In this document: piece after piece, positions 36,441 to 46,326 of the stretch
Position numbering within the stretch: the stretch's first letter is position 1
Layout of the letters: each line of letters opens with the position of its first letter
From: [Actinomadura] parvosata subsp. kistnae
Lineage (GTDB): Bacteria > Actinomycetota > Actinomycetes > Streptosporangiales > Streptosporangiaceae
DNA: 64,000 bases
NCBI RefSeq assembly: GCF_900323885.1
Contig: NZ_OOHJ01000011.1
Location: forward strand, 372,001-436,000
Reading direction: 5' to 3'
Translations under genes and position numbers: made by a program
Notes under the pieces: generated by a model
The model's input: the letters and a program-made list of their open reading frames with translations, nothing else
Told to the model about the DNA's origin: nothing
Database searches by the model: none

Positions 36441-37297
36441 GCGTGCGTGGCGTACCAGACGCCCTCGTGCGCGTCGATGTGCTCCAGCAGCTCGCGCAGC
36501 GCCACCATGCGGGAGCGGTGCCCGATGACGTGCGGGTGCATGGTGAGCTGGAACAGCCCGCCCTCCTCCAGCGCGGCGTCGAACTCGTCGCACCAGACCC
36601 CGGCCACCTGCCGCGGCGGCGTGGACCACCGCAGCCCGCCCCGGTGCTCGATCGTCAGGTACGGGACGTCGTCCCTGATCCACTCCACCGGGATCTCCAC
36701 CACGCCGGTCGGCTCGCCGTCGGCCAGCAGCTCGTACGGGTCGTCGTCCGCCATCAGGGACGAGTCGTAACGCAGGCCCAGCTCGCGCGTGATCGCCAGC
36801 GTGTGATGGGAGAACTCCCACGCGGGAGTGCGGATGCCGACGGGCCGGGTGCCGGTCAGCTTCTCCAGGGTGTCGGCGGCGCGCAGGGCCAGCTCGCGCT
36901 CGTCGGCCGGGTCGAGCAGCGTGTTGCCCTCGTGGATCCAGCCGTGCATGCCCACCTCGTGCCCGGCGGCGACGTAGCTCCGTACCTCCTCCGGGTGCAG
37001 GAGTGCCGAGACGGCCGGCATGAAGAACGACGCCGGGACGCCGAATCGCTCCAGCAGGCGCAGCACCCGTGGCGCGCCGACGCGCGAGCCGTACTCGCCC
37101 TGGGCCAGCTTGCCGGGGCCGGTCTCGCCGTGACGTAACGGGATCGTCTCGTGGTCGGCGTCGAACGACAGCGCGACGGCCACCCGCGCGCCGCCCGGCC
37201 AGGACGCGGGTCGCAGGAGACGGCCGGCACGCACCCGCGCCACGTGGGCGCGCCAGGTCTGCTCGTCCCACTGCCAGGGCTGCTGGTCGGCGGTCAT
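36404..37297 (-). CDS. Polysaccharide deacetylase (NodB/PuuE-like)
   Basis: ATG at 37,297 with GGAG upstream; 297 aa, no signal peptide. NodB-type motifs: SFDADHE (about residue 44, catalytic base and metal Asp) and MHGWIHEG (about 113-120, metal histidines), GIRTPAWEFS, and LFQLTMHPHVIGH near the end. The layout is that of the cytoplasmic PuuE/allantoinase-like branch, which acts on small amides, rather than of exported chitin deacetylases. Its substrate here is unknown. The upstream AraC-type gene on the same strand could regulate it. Confidence 0.87.
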   Translation of the reverse strand: MTADQQPWQWDEQTWRAHVARVRAGRLLRPASWPGGARVAVALSFDADHETIPLRHGETGPGKLAQGEYGSRVGAPRVLRLLERFGVPASFFMPAVSALLHPEEVRSYVAAGHEVGMHGWIHEGNTLLDPADERELALRAADTLEKLTGTRPVGIRTPAWEFSHHTLAITRELGLRYDSSLMADDDPYELLADGEPTGVVEIPVEWIRDDVPYLTIEHRGGLRWSTPPRQVAGVWCDEFDAALEEGGLFQLTMHPHVIGHRSRMVALRELLEHIDAHEGVWYATHAQVAEYVLEQCP

Positions 37298-37827
37298 GCG
37301 CGTTCTCCGTTCCGTGCGGCGCACCGGCCCCGCGGGCCGCCACCACCGACGCCCTGCGGGCTCGCAAGGGAGCTTACGTGCCCGGCCCCCGACGCAGAAG
37401 CCACGCCGAACGGCGGCCAGGCGGCTCGCCAGGCACGGATCCGTACGGCGGGCACCGGACCCGCCAGCCGCGAGCCCATACGGCGAAGCACCCGGTACAC
37501 GAGACGCGAGCCCATACGGCGAGCACGCGGCACACCAGGCGCGGATGTGAACGGCGCACAGACGGCGGACGCCCGTCGCAACGGCGGAGGTGTGGCACCT
37601 CCTTGGCACCTCCTTGGCAGCAACGGCAGCGCGAAGCAGCAGGGCGCAGCAGCGCTCCCTGGCGAGCAGCGGCACGGGCGGTGCCGCACGCCCTGGCACG
37701 CGACGGCAGGCCGCCGCCGCACCCCGGCGCGCACCGGCAGGCCGCCGCCGCACCCCCGGCGCGCACCGGCGGGCGTGCGGCGCGTCCCGCAGGAGGACAC
37801 GCCGCGCCGCCGAAGGGCGGGCGCGCG
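37298..37827. other. 530-bp gap with GC-rich direct repeats, no gene seen
   Basis: It holds a direct repeat ACGCGAGCCCATACGGCGA (about 37,468 and 37,506), GGCACCTCCTT twice (about 37,590-37,615) and two near-copies of GGCAGGCCGCCGCCGCAC (about 37,707-37,755). Open frames across it lack consistent codon structure. No promoter or RNA gene is recognised. Confidence 0.6.
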
Positions 37828-38444
37828 TCAGCGGGCCGGCATCAGGGTCCGTTTCCTGGACGCGTAGACGTCGTCGATCAGCCGGTATGCGCGTGCCTGC
37901 TCGGCCGTGAAGATGCGATCCCGTTCGATGTCCTTCCTGATCTCCAGCACGCCCCTGCCGGTGTGCCGGGCGAGGATCTCCTCCTGCTGGTCGCGCATCC
38001 GCAGGATCTCGCGGGCGTGGATCTCCAGGTCGCTGCCCTGGCCGCGCCCGCCCTCGGTGCGCGGCTCGTGCAGGAGCACGCGGGCGTGGGGCAGGGCGGC
38101 GCGTTTGCCGGGCGTGCCGGCCGCCAGCAGGACGGCCGCCGCGGAGGCGGCCTCGCCGATGCAGACGGTGTGGATCTCGGGGCGGACGAACTGCATCGTG
38201 TCGTAGATGGCGGTCATCGCGGTGAACGATCCGCCGGGCGAGTTGATGTAGAGGCTGATGTCGCGGTCGGGTCGAGCGACTCCAGGGTCAGGAGCTGCGC
38301 CATCACGTCGTTGGCGAGGGTGTCGTCGATCGGCGCGGCCAGGAACACCACGCGGTCCTCGAACAGCTTGTTGTACGGGTTGACCTCTTTGGCCCCGTAG
38401 GAGGTGCGTTCGGTGAACGAGGGCAGCACGTATCGGCCGCTCAT
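37828..38444 (-). pseudogene. clpP: ClpP-family protease subunit, second of a pair, -1 frameshift
   Basis: It begins at ATG 38,444 ([42 protein letters not shown]). The frame breaks at about 38,268-38,273 within [16 protein letters not shown], where one missing C/G shifts it. It continues with [16 protein letters not shown], nucleophile region [11 protein letters not shown], His in ARVLLHEP and Asp in [11 protein letters not shown]. With one base restored it is a normal ~205-aa ClpP with Ser-His-Asp, so an assembly error is likely. Starts 1 bp after the first clpP ends. Confidence 0.85.
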
Positions 38445-38445
38445 G

Positions 38446-39009
38446 TCAGTTCATCCCTTCGGCGATGTGGTCGACGATGCCGTATTCGAGGGCCTGCCGG
38501 GCGGTGAACCAGCGGTCGCGGTCGGAGTCGGCCTGGATGCGCTCGAGCGGCTGGCCGGTGTGGTGGGCGATGATCTCGGCCATCCGCCGCTTGGTGTAGA
38601 GCATGTTCTCGGCCTGGATCTGGATGTCGCTGGCCGAGCCCCCGATGCCGCCCAGCGGTTGGTGCATCACGACGCGGGCGTTGGGCAGCGCGTAGCGTTT
38701 GCCTTTCGTGCCGGCGGTCAGCAGCACCTGGCCCATCGACGCGGCCAGGCCCATCGCCACCGTCCGCACGTCGCAAGGAATGAACTGCATCATGTCGTAG
38801 AGCGCCAGGCCGGCCTGCACGCTGCCGCCCGGTGAATTGATGTAAAGCGTTATGTCTTGCTGGGGGTCTTCGGCGGCCAGCAAAAGCAGCTCCCCGCACA
38901 GCCGGTTGCAGATCTCGTCGTCGACCTCCTGGCCGAGCACGACGATCCGCTCCTTCAGCAGGCGCCGGCCGAGCTGGTCGGGCCAGGCCGCACGCTGGGT
39001 CTCCGTCAT
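38446..39009 (-). CDS. clpP: ClpP-family protease subunit, first of a pair
   Basis: ATG at 39,009 with AAAGGAAG upstream; 187 aa, standard ClpP length with a short N-terminus. Catalytic Ser in [11 protein letters not shown], His in [11 protein letters not shown] and Asp in [29 protein letters not shown] is the conserved substrate-strand region. It forms the proteolytic chamber with an AAA+ unfoldase; the tandem arrangement suggests a mixed tetradecamer with its neighbour. No clpX or trigger factor gene is adjacent, so this is probably the accessory pair comparable to clpP3-clpP4 of Streptomyces. Confidence 0.9.
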   Translation of the reverse strand: MTETQRAAWPDQLGRRLLKERIVVLGQEVDDEICNRLCGELLLLAAEDPQQDITLYINSPGGSVQAGLALYDMMQFIPCDVRTVAMGLAASMGQVLLTAGTKGKRYALPNARVVMHQPLGGIGGSASDIQIQAENMLYTKRRMAEIIAHHTGQPLERIQADSDRDRWFTARQALEYGIVDHIAEGMN

Positions 39010-39155
39010 GACGGGTGCTTCCTTTCTCCGCGTGCCTTTCTTCGGAAAACGCTAGACCCGGCCGGCCGGGACAAAGGAAAGTTTTCGCTGGCGGCGCATT
39101 TCCCTAAAAGCGCATTACTCCCAGAGCGAATTTCCGTCGACATACAATCGCGGAT

Positions 39156-40414
39156 GTGAGAAGGAGCCTTGCCCGTCGCTGGGCGTGCCTCGTCCTGGGC
39201 GGGGCGCTGCTGATGCCGTACATGATGGTCGGCGTGCTCGTCGCCGGCCTCGCGCGCGGCGAGTCGGCGAACCTGCTGCTGCCCGTCCAGGTCGGCGTGT
39301 TCGCCGCGGTGCTGCCCGTGGTGGCGGTGACCGGGCTGTTCCTGCCGGTGCGCGGGCTGTCGGTGAACGCGGCGCAGGGCCTGCTCGGCGCACGCGTGGA
39401 GACGCCACCGCGGCAGGCGGGGCGGTCGTGGCAGGAGCGGCGGCGCACGGCCGCCTGGTTCACGCTGCACCTGGCGGTCGGCGGGGTGGTGAGCGGGTTC
39501 ACGCTGGCGGTCGTGCCGTTCACGATGTTCACGCTCGTGCTGCCGTTCACCGGGCAGTCGACGCCGGTGCTCGGCCTTCCCGTCACGCCCGGGTGGAACG
39601 CCATCGGGTGGGCGGTGGCCGGGCTCGTGCTGCTGGCGGCCCTGGTCGCCATGGCCGCCGGCGCGGGTGAGCTGCTGGCGCGGCTGGCGCCCGTCCTGCT
39701 CGGCCCCACCCCCGCCGAACGGCTGGCCGCCGCCGAGGAGCACGCCCGTACGCTGGCCGAGCGCAACCGGCTGGCCCGCGAGCTGCACGACTCGGTCGGC
39801 CACGCGCTCAGCGTCGTCACCTTGCAGGCCGCCGCGGCGGCCGGGTCCTCGACCGCGACCCCGCCACGGCCAGGACGGCGCTGGCCGCCATCGAGCAGTC
39901 GGCCCGCACCGCCCTGGAGGACCTCGACCACGTGCTGGGCGTCCTGCGCGACGACGGCGCCGGATCGCGCGGCGGGCCCGCGCCGCAGGGGACGCTGGAG
40001 GACCTCGACGAGCTCGTCGCCTCCTCCGGTGCCCGGGTGCTGCGCGAGGTGGGCGACCTGTCCCGGGTGCCCGCCGTCGTCTCGCGCGAGGCGTACCGCA
40101 TCGTGCAGGAGGCGCTGACCAACGCCATCAAGCACGGGCACGGCCCGGTGCGCCTGACCGCCGCCGTCGAAGGGGACGACCTGCGCCTGGAGGTCACCAA
40201 TGACGGCGGGAGGAGCGCCCGCGCCCGCACAGGCGGCCGAACAGACGGCCGGACAGGCGGCCAGACAGGCGGCCGGACCGGCGGCAGGGGCGTGGCCGGG
40301 ATGCGGGAGCGGGTCCGGCTGCTGCGCGGCGAGCTCGACGCCGGCCCCACGGAGAGCGCGGCCGGGACCGGTTGGCGGGTCGCGGCCCGGCTGCCGCTAC
40401 GGTCGCACTCATGA
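39156..40414 (+). pseudogene. NarL-type sensor histidine kinase, -1 frameshift
   Basis: GTG at 39,156; four or five N-terminal transmembrane helices, then the HisKA_3 box RNRLARELHDSVGHALSVVTLQ (His about residue 210). The frame is lost at 39,841-39,845 (CCGGG) and resumes as RDPATARTALAAIEQ and EAYRIVQEALTNAIKHGHG (N-box). One inserted base gives ~419 aa. The ATP lid carries an unusual TGGRTDGRTGGQTGGRTGG repeat. The stop overlaps the start of the response regulator (ATGA). Confidence 0.83.
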
Positions 40415-41051
40415 CCCTGCGCGTAGTGATCGCCGACGACGAGGACCTCATCCGCGCCGGCCTGCGCATCATCCTCGGCAGCGAGCCGGACCTGGAGGTG
40501 GTCGGCGAGGCGGCCGACGGCGCCGCCGTGCTGCCCGTGGTGCGCCGGGAGCGGCCCGACGTGGTGCTGATGGACGTGCGCATGCCCGCCCTCGACGGCA
40601 TCCGCGCCACCGAGCGCCTGCTCGCTTTGGACGACCCGCCCAAGGTGCTGGTGGTGACCACGTTCGAGAACGACGACTACGTCTACGACGCGCTGCGCGC
40701 CGGCGCGTCCGGTTTCCTGCTCAAGCGCACCAAACCGGACGACCTGGTGCAGGCCGTCCGGCTGGTGGCGGCGGGGACTCCTTGTTGTTCCCCGCCGCGA
40801 TCCGGGCCCTGGCGGGCCGCCGCCCCCAGGCCCGGGTGCCCGGCATCGACCGGCTGACCGGCCGCGAGGGCGACGTGCTGCGGCTGATGACCAAGGGCCT
40901 GTCCAACCACGAGATCGCCGCGGAGCTCGTGGTCAGCCAGGAGACGGTCAAGACGCACGTGGGCAACGTGCTGGCCAAGCTGGGTGCGCGCGACCGCACC
41001 CAGGCGGTGATCGCCGCGTACGAGTCGGGGTTCGTCTCCCCCACCGGGTAG
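40411..41051 (+). pseudogene. NarL-type response regulator, -1 frameshift
   Basis: ATG overlapping the kinase stop. The receiver domain has IADDEDLIRAG, phospho-acceptor VVLMDVRMPALDG (Asp about 53), VTTFENDDYVYDALRAGASGFLLK. The frame breaks at 40,772-40,776 (GGGG; VAAG|DSLLFPAAIRAL) and continues into the LuxR HTH (LTGREGDVLRLMTKGLSNHEIAAELV). One G restored gives ~213 aa. The targets are unknown. A cognate pair with the kinase. Confidence 0.85.
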
Positions 41052-41090
41052 CCCGTCTGCCCCACCGGTGGGGTCGTCTCCCCGTCCGCG
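41033..41090. repeat. 21-bp repeat and palindrome at the response-regulator end
   Basis: CGTCT(C/G)CCCCACCGG-type units start at 41033, 41054 and 41075. The first is the last codons (VSPTG) of the response regulator, the third is degraded. The middle unit forms the palindrome CCCCACCGGTGGGG (41060-41073), a possible terminator for the convergent genes. Confidence 0.65.
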
Positions 41091-41097
41091 CGGCGGG

Positions 41098-41961
41098 CTA
41101 GAGGGTGACGCCACCGCGCCGCAGCAGCTCGGCGGCGGGCAGCAGGGTCGCCTCCGTGGCGGTCAGCCCCGCCCCGGCCAGGGCGCGGTCGACGAGGTTC
41201 AGGCCCACCGCGTATCCCGCCATGTCGGGAATGCCGCGCGGCTCCTGCCCGAACCTCTGCATCGGGCCGTCACCCAGCACGTACGCGGACGTGTGCTGCA
41301 TCCCCTCCAGCCAGAAATCGGCGGTGATCTTCTCGTACGCCCTCTCGTACGCCTCACCGGTCACCATCCCCGACCACGGCCCCATCGCCTCCGGCCCGGA
41401 CAGCTCCCGTACGAACGCCTCGGCCAGCCCCTCGGCGATCACGTGCTCGCCCACGGTCACGGTCACCGGGTTCCACTCCACGTTGGTGAAGCGGATCTTG
41501 TGGTGGAACTCGTGCACCGCCAGGTGCCCGATGCGCCCGATCACCTCTTCCGACGGCCAGGCCAGCAGGTACAGCCACTCGGAGCCGCCGCCCATGCCGT
41601 AGTAGCCGCGGGAGGTCTTCATGAGGTGCTCGTTGTCGGGGTTGCCCATCATGAACATGACCTTGATCACGTCGGGCTGCTTGGCCGCGCTCAGCCGCTC
41701 GGAGGCGCGCTCCAGCTCGCGCCGCACCTGGCCGAGCACGTCCTGCTCGATCATGGCACGGACGGCCGGCAGGTAGCGCGGGTCGTCGACGTCGACCCGG
41801 AAGCCGCCGCCGGAGTGGTGGATGTCGACGAGGTCGCCGGGCATCGGGATCGCCGCGCGCGTCGGCGCCATGATCTCCCGCAACGCGTCGGGCCGCTGGT
41901 CGAGCGGCAGCTCCAGCAGCTCGGCCATCGCCGTCAGGGTGTCCTGAATGATGATTTCCAT
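41098..41961 (-). CDS. DUF2268 zinc-dependent protease-like protein
   Basis: ATG at 41,961; 287 aa. The gluzincin-like motif LAVHEFHHKIRF (HExxH, about residue 150) is followed about 24 residues later by IAEGLAEAF, giving the third acidic ligand, as in DUF2268 putative proteases. DLVDIHHSGGGFRVDVDDPRYL and MFMMGNPDNEHL support the fold. No signal peptide, so cytoplasmic. Substrate unknown. Convergent with the two-component system, not co-transcribed. Confidence 0.82.
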   Translation of the reverse strand: MEIIIQDTLTAMAELLELPLDQRPDALREIMAPTRAAIPMPGDLVDIHHSGGGFRVDVDDPRYLPAVRAMIEQDVLGQVRRELERASERLSAAKQPDVIKVMFMMGNPDNEHLMKTSRGYYGMGGGSEWLYLLAWPSEEVIGRIGHLAVHEFHHKIRFTNVEWNPVTVTVGEHVIAEGLAEAFVRELSGPEAMGPWSGMVTGEAYERAYEKITADFWLEGMQHTSAYVLGDGPMQRFGQEPRGIPDMAGYAVGLNLVDRALAGAGLTATEATLLPAAELLRRGGVTL

Positions 41962-42011
41962 GCCGGGGACGCTAAAGCCTCACGTTACGTGAGGCTCAAA
42001 CCCTTTACGTC

Positions 42012-42785
42012 TCAGAGCGGCGACTCCTCGCCCGGATCCTCCCCTGGCGACCGTCCCGGCGTGTTCTGCCCGCTCTCCGACGGCGACGGCGACTGCGACG
42101 GGGAGGGCTGCGGCACCGGCGTCTCCGGAGTCGGCGGCGGCGTCGGCACGAAGACCGTCGGCGGCAACTGCCGGGGCTGCTGTTCGGTGTCCTGCCGCCC
42201 GAACAGCAGCAACAGCAGGATCGCCGTCACGAGCAGGAGCAGCAGCACCAGCGCGAGCGCCGCCAGCAGCACCCGCTTGCGCGTCTCGGTCAGCGGCAGC
42301 CGCCGCCTGGCCGGCCCCGGCAGCGCCGGCGCGCGGTCGGTCAGCCAGTACGGCACGAAGTCCGGCCCGTGCGCCTCCCCGATGAACGTCCCGCCCACCA
42401 TGACCGGCTCCAGGAACCGCTCGGCCCCCGGCCGTCCCGGCGCGTACGGCACCGCCACCCACGGCGCCCGCCCGCCCTCGAACGCCAGCACCTCGGGCGC
42501 GCCCTCCAGCACCGCCCCCCGCTGCCGCCCGGAACGCCCCAGCCAGCCCCGCATCCCGGACCGCTCCCGGCCGCCCGCCTCCCGGATCGCGGTGACGAAC
42601 CGGTCGCGCGCGGCGGCGTCGTAGGCCGCGCCCCGGGTCAGCACCGCCAGCGACACGGCACGCCCGTCGGGCGCCTGGCCCAGGTACACGAACCCGGCCG
42701 GCGCCGTGTGCAGGCGGGCCTGCACCACGTAGGGCCCCAGCCGGGGAGGATCACCGAACTGCAGGGGACTTGCCACGTTTGCCAT
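42012..42785 (-). CDS. Membrane protein with degenerate kinase-N-lobe-like domain
   Basis: ATG at 42,785; 257 aa. The N-terminal ~140 residues look like the start of actinomycete Ser/Thr kinases (PPRLGPYVVQARLHTAPAGFVYLGQAPDGRAVSLAVL), but without the catalytic lysine motif or any C-lobe. One long transmembrane helix (KRVLLAALALVLLLLLVTAILLLLLFG, about 170-197) precedes a Pro/Ser/Glu-rich extracellular tail. A non-catalytic surface or regulatory protein. Divergent from the MoxR operon by 55 bp. Confidence 0.7.
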   Translation of the reverse strand: MANVASPLQFGDPPRLGPYVVQARLHTAPAGFVYLGQAPDGRAVSLAVLTRGAAYDAAARDRFVTAIREAGGRERSGMRGWLGRSGRQRGAVLEGAPEVLAFEGGRAPWVAVPYAPGRPGAERFLEPVMVGGTFIGEAHGPDFVPYWLTDRAPALPGPARRRLPLTETRKRVLLAALALVLLLLLVTAILLLLLFGRQDTEQQPRQLPPTVFVPTPPPTPETPVPQPSPSQSPSPSESGQNTPGRSPGEDPGEESPL

Positions 42786-42840
42786 GAAAGCACAGACGTG
42801 GCGTCGTGCACGTTTGCGGCGCGTTTGGTGGAATGGCGTC

Positions 42841-43842
42841 ATGAGCGTCGCCGAAGAGTTGCCAGGCGGAACCGACGCGGCACTGCTGCGTCAGAGTCTC
42901 GACGAGGTCCGGCGTGTCATCGTCGGGCAGGACCACATGGTCGAAAGGCTCCTCGTGGCCCTGCTGGCGCGGGGGCACTGCCTGCTCGAAGGCGTCCCCG
43001 GCGTCGCCAAGACCCTCGCCGCCGCCACCCTGGCCACCGTCGTGGGCGGTACGTTCGCCCGCATCCAGTTCACCCCCGACCTCGTGCCGAGCGACATCGT
43101 CGGCACCCGCGTCTACCATCCCTCCAACGAGAAGTTCGATGTCGAGCTCGGCCCCGTCTTCGTCAACTTCCTGCTGGCCGACGAGATCAACCGCGCCCCC
43201 GCCAAGGTCCAGTCGGCGCTGCTGGAGGTGATGGCCGAGCGCCAGGTCACGCTCGCGGGCGTCACTCACCCGCTGCCCAAGCCGTTCATCGTGCTCGCGA
43301 CACAAAACCCGATCGAGTCCGAAGGCGTCTACCCCCTGCCGGAAGTGCAGCGCGACCGGTTCCTGTTCCGCGTGCGCGTCCCCCACCCCAGCGCCCACGA
43401 GGAGCTGGAGATCCTGCACCGCATGAGCGTCCGGCCGCCCGTCCCCGAGCGGGTGCTCGACCCCGACAAGCTGCTGGCCCTCCAGGAGGCGGCCGAGCAG
43501 GTCTCGGTGCACCAGCTCGTCGCCGACTACGTCGTCCGGCTCGTCATGTCCACTCGCGCCCCCGCCGAGTACGGCCTGGCCGACCTCACCGAGACCATCG
43601 AGATCGGCGTCAGCCCCCGCGCCACCCTCGGCCTGGTCTCGGCCGGCCGGGCGCTCGCCCTGCTGCGCGGCCGCGACTACCTGCTGCCCGACGACGTACG
43701 CGACGTCGCCGTGGACGTCATGGCGCACCGCCTGATGCTCACCTTCGACGCCCTGGCCGACGGCGTCGACCCCGAGACCGTCGTCAAGCAGATCCTTCAG
43801 GCCGTGCCCCCGCCCCTCGTCGTCTGGAACCAGAACCGTTGA
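42841..43842 (+). CDS. MoxR-family AAA+ ATPase
   Basis: ATG with GGTGG upstream; 333 aa. Walker [13 protein letters not shown] (about 48-59), Walker [23 protein letters not shown] (about 107-128), ATQNPIE as sensor 1 and [12 protein letters not shown]. MoxR proteins act as chaperone-like activators for VWA-domain proteins. Here the partners follow directly: DUF58, then VWA, with overlapping stops and starts. The target complex is unknown. Confidence 0.92.
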   Translation: MSVAEELPGGTDAALLRQSLDEVRRVIVGQDHMVERLLVALLARGHCLLEGVPGVAKTLAAATLATVVGGTFARIQFTPDLVPSDIVGTRVYHPSNEKFDVELGPVFVNFLLADEINRAPAKVQSALLEVMAERQVTLAGVTHPLPKPFIVLATQNPIESEGVYPLPEVQRDRFLFRVRVPHPSAHEELEILHRMSVRPPVPERVLDPDKLLALQEAAEQVSVHQLVADYVVRLVMSTRAPAEYGLADLTETIEIGVSPRATLGLVSAGRALALLRGRDYLLPDDVRDVAVDVMAHRLMLTFDALADGVDPETVVKQILQAVPPPLVVWNQNR

Positions 43843-44780
43843 GCCCCACCACCGCAGAGCAGGCCCTGCGCCGCCTGGAGCTGACCGTCACCCGCCGGCT
43901 CGACGGCCTGCTGCACGGCGCCCACCAGGGCCTGCTGCCCGGCACCGGCAGCGAGGCCGGCGACAGCCGCGTCTACGTGCCCGGCGAGGACGACGTGCGC
44001 CGCATGGACTGGAACGTCACCGCCCGCACGACCGTCCCGCACGTGCGCGACCTCATCGCCGACCGCGAGCTGGAGACCTGGGCCCTGGCCGACCTGTCGC
44101 CCAGCATGGACTTCGGCACCGCCGACACCGACAAGCGCGACCTGGTCGTGGCCGCCGTCGGCGCGATCGGCTTCCTGTCCAGCCGCATGGGCGACCGGTT
44201 CGGCGCGCTGGTCATCCACGACGAGTTCGTGCACCGCATGCCCGCCCGCACCGGCCGTCCCGCCCTCTACGGGCTGCTGCACTCCCTCATGGACGCCCCG
44301 CGCGGCAGCGTCGTCCCCGACCCGCCCGACCTCGCGGAGGGCATCGAGATCCTCTCCGCCACCCGCCGGCGGCGCGGCATGCGGCTGATCGTCTCCGACT
44401 TCCTCGACGCCCGCCCCGACCTCGACCCCGACGCCGAACGCCCCTGGGAGCGCCCCATCCGGCGCCTGGCGGCCCGCCACCAGGTGCTGGCCGTCGAGGT
44501 CATCGACCCCCGCGAGCTCGAGCTGCCCGACGTGGGCCGGGTCGCGTTCGCCGACCCCGAGACCGGGAACGTACGCGAGGTGCACCTTTCGCCCAAGATT
44601 CGGCGCGCGTACGCGGAGGCCGCCGCCCTGCAGCGCGAGGGCACCCGCCTGGCCCTGCGCCGCGCCGGCATCGCCCACCTCGTGCTGCGCACCGACCGCG
44701 ACTGGGTGTTCGACGTCGCGCAGTTCGTGCTGCGCCAGCGCCGCATGAGCCACCTCGCCCACCGGAGGCCCACCGCATGA
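43839..44780 (+). CDS. DUF58 protein
   Basis: The TTG at 43,839 overlaps the MoxR stop (TTGA), the only start that keeps the full domain. 313 aa. The DUF58 hallmark ([21 protein letters not shown]) is followed by a VWA-like region, [15 protein letters not shown] with an incomplete MIDAS, and [13 protein letters not shown]. Cytoplasmic, part of the MoxR-DUF58-VWA module. The DxSxS metal site is present as DLSPS. Confidence 0.9.
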   Translation: MSPTTAEQALRRLELTVTRRLDGLLHGAHQGLLPGTGSEAGDSRVYVPGEDDVRRMDWNVTARTTVPHVRDLIADRELETWALADLSPSMDFGTADTDKRDLVVAAVGAIGFLSSRMGDRFGALVIHDEFVHRMPARTGRPALYGLLHSLMDAPRGSVVPDPPDLAEGIEILSATRRRRGMRLIVSDFLDARPDLDPDAERPWERPIRRLAARHQVLAVEVIDPRELELPDVGRVAFADPETGNVREVHLSPKIRRAYAEAAALQREGTRLALRRAGIAHLVLRTDRDWVFDVAQFVLRQRRMSHLAHRRPTA

Positions 44781-45724
44781 CATTCCTCGCCCCTGGGTGG
44801 TTGTGGCTGTTCGTGCTGGTGCTGCTGCTCGTGGCCGGCTACATCGCGTCGATGTTCGCCCGCCGCCGCTACACCGTGCGCTTCACCAACCTCGCCCTGC
44901 TCAACCTCGTCGCCCCCGCCGGCCCCGGCTGGCGCCGCCACGTCGCCCCCGCCCTGTTCCTCGTCATGATGTCGCTCCTGGTCATCGGCGCCGCCAAGCC
45001 CGCCGACCAGGTCCGCGTGCCGCGCGACCGCGCCACCATCATGATCGCCCTCGACGTCTCCCTGTCCATGGACGCCGACGACGTCCAGCCCGACCGCATC
45101 AGCGCCGCCAAGTCCGCCGCCCAGGCGTTCGCCAAGGAGCTGCCCGACCGCTTCAACGTCGGCGTCGTCTCCTTCGCCCGCTCCGCCAACGTCGTCATCT
45201 CCCCCACCACCGACCACCAGGCCGTCGTCACCGCCATCGGCAACCTCACCACCCGCCCCGGCACCGCGATCGGCGAGGCCGTCTTCAACGCGCTGGAGTC
45301 GGTGCGCTCCTTCGACCAGCAGGCCGCCACCGACCCGCCGCCGGCCGCCATCGTGCTGCTCTCCGACGGCGACAACACCTCCGGCCGCTCCGTGAACGAG
45401 GCCATCGAGGCCGCCCAGCAGGCCCGCGTCCCCGTCTCCACCATCGCGTACGGCACCCAGGAAGGCACCGTCGACATCGACGGGCGGCCCGTGAACGTGC
45501 CGGTCAACAAGCAGACCCTGCAGTCGCTGTCCGACGGCACCAGCGGCCGCGCCTACACCGCCGAGTCCGGCAGCGAGCTGCGCGAGGTCTACGAGCAGAT
45601 CGGCACCTCGCTCGGCTACAAGCTGGTCAACCAGGAGATCACCCAGTGGTTCATCGTGGCCGCCATCCTGGCCGGGCTGCTGGTGGCGGGCGCGGCGGTC
45701 CTGTTCGGCTCGCGAATCCCGTAA
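44777..45724 (+). CDS. Membrane VWA-domain protein (BatA-like)
   Basis: ATG overlapping the DUF58 stop (ATGA); 315 aa. Two N-terminal transmembrane helices ([35 protein letters not shown]), a VWA domain with intact MIDAS DVSLSM (about 93) and [11 protein letters not shown], and a C-terminal helix ([21 protein letters not shown]). The VWA faces outside or inside depending on helix 2; BatA proteins are periplasmic-facing. Works with MoxR, probably in envelope-protein assembly. Confidence 0.9.
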   Translation: MTFLAPGWLWLFVLVLLLVAGYIASMFARRRYTVRFTNLALLNLVAPAGPGWRRHVAPALFLVMMSLLVIGAAKPADQVRVPRDRATIMIALDVSLSMDADDVQPDRISAAKSAAQAFAKELPDRFNVGVVSFARSANVVISPTTDHQAVVTAIGNLTTRPGTAIGEAVFNALESVRSFDQQAATDPPPAAIVLLSDGDNTSGRSVNEAIEAAQQARVPVSTIAYGTQEGTVDIDGRPVNVPVNKQTLQSLSDGTSGRAYTAESGSELREVYEQIGTSLGYKLVNQEITQWFIVAAILAGLLVAGAAVLFGSRIP

Positions 45725-45735
45725 CGTTTGGCGAC

Positions 45736-46326
45736 GTGGCCCACTATTTCTCCGAGCAGCCGTCGACCGCGAGCAGGCCGGGCTCCGTCGATCTCGTCCT
45801 GCCCGACCTGCACCTGCGGCTGGAGACCGACAGCGGCGTGTTCTCCCCCGAGCGGGTCGACGTCGGCACGCGGGTGCTGCTGGAGAGCGTCCCGCCGCCG
45901 CCGCAGGAGGGCGACCTGCTCGACCTGGGCTGCGGCTACGGGCCCATCGCGCTGACCATGGCCAAGCGGGCGCCCGGGGCGACGGTGTGGGCCGTCGATG
46001 TGAACAGGCGCAGCCTGGAGCTGACCCAGCGGAACGCTCAAGCCGCCGCCCTTGACAAAGTAAGGTCAGTACATATCGATGAAGTGCCAGATGAAGTGAA
46101 ATTTCGGGCCATCTGGTCTAATCCTGCGATCCGGATTGGGAAGCAGGCGTTGCACGACATGCTCACCAGGTGGCTCACCCGGCTCACGCCCGACGGCGTG
46201 GCCTACCTGGTCGTCCAGAAACACCTCGGCTCGGACTCCCTGCAGCGCTGGCTCGGCGAGCAGGGCTGGCAGGCCTCCCGCGAGGCCAGCCGGGCCGCCT
46301 ACCGCATCCTGAAGGTGACCCGATGA
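45736..46326 (+). CDS. RsmC-like class I methyltransferase (MTS family)
   Basis: GTG 12 bp after the VWA gene; 196 aa. SAM motif LLDLGCGYGPIALTMAK (about 61-77), acidic VWAVDVN, and a catalytic-type IWSNPAIRIGK where close relatives carry NPPIRIGK, a Pro-to-Ala change in the substrate motif. Probable rRNA or tRNA guanine-N2 or N6-adenine methyltransferase. Codons across 46,050-46,140 are distinctly AT-richer than the rest of the gene. Overlaps the next start. Confidence 0.85.
   Translation: MAHYFSEQPSTASRPGSVDLVLPDLHLRLETDSGVFSPERVDVGTRVLLESVPPPPQEGDLLDLGCGYGPIALTMAKRAPGATVWAVDVNRRSLELTQRNAQAAALDKVRSVHIDEVPDEVKFRAIWSNPAIRIGKQALHDMLTRWLTRLTPDGVAYLVVQKHLGSDSLQRWLGEQGWQASREASRAAYRILKVTR
46052..46079 (+). 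promoter_or_regulatory. Promoter-like sequence inside the methyltransferase gene
   Basis: TTGACA (46052-46057) and TATCGA (46074-46079), 16-nt spacer, within an AT-rich patch (46,050-46,140). It could drive the downstream SPOUT methyltransferase gene. Position and base composition only. Confidence 0.3.
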
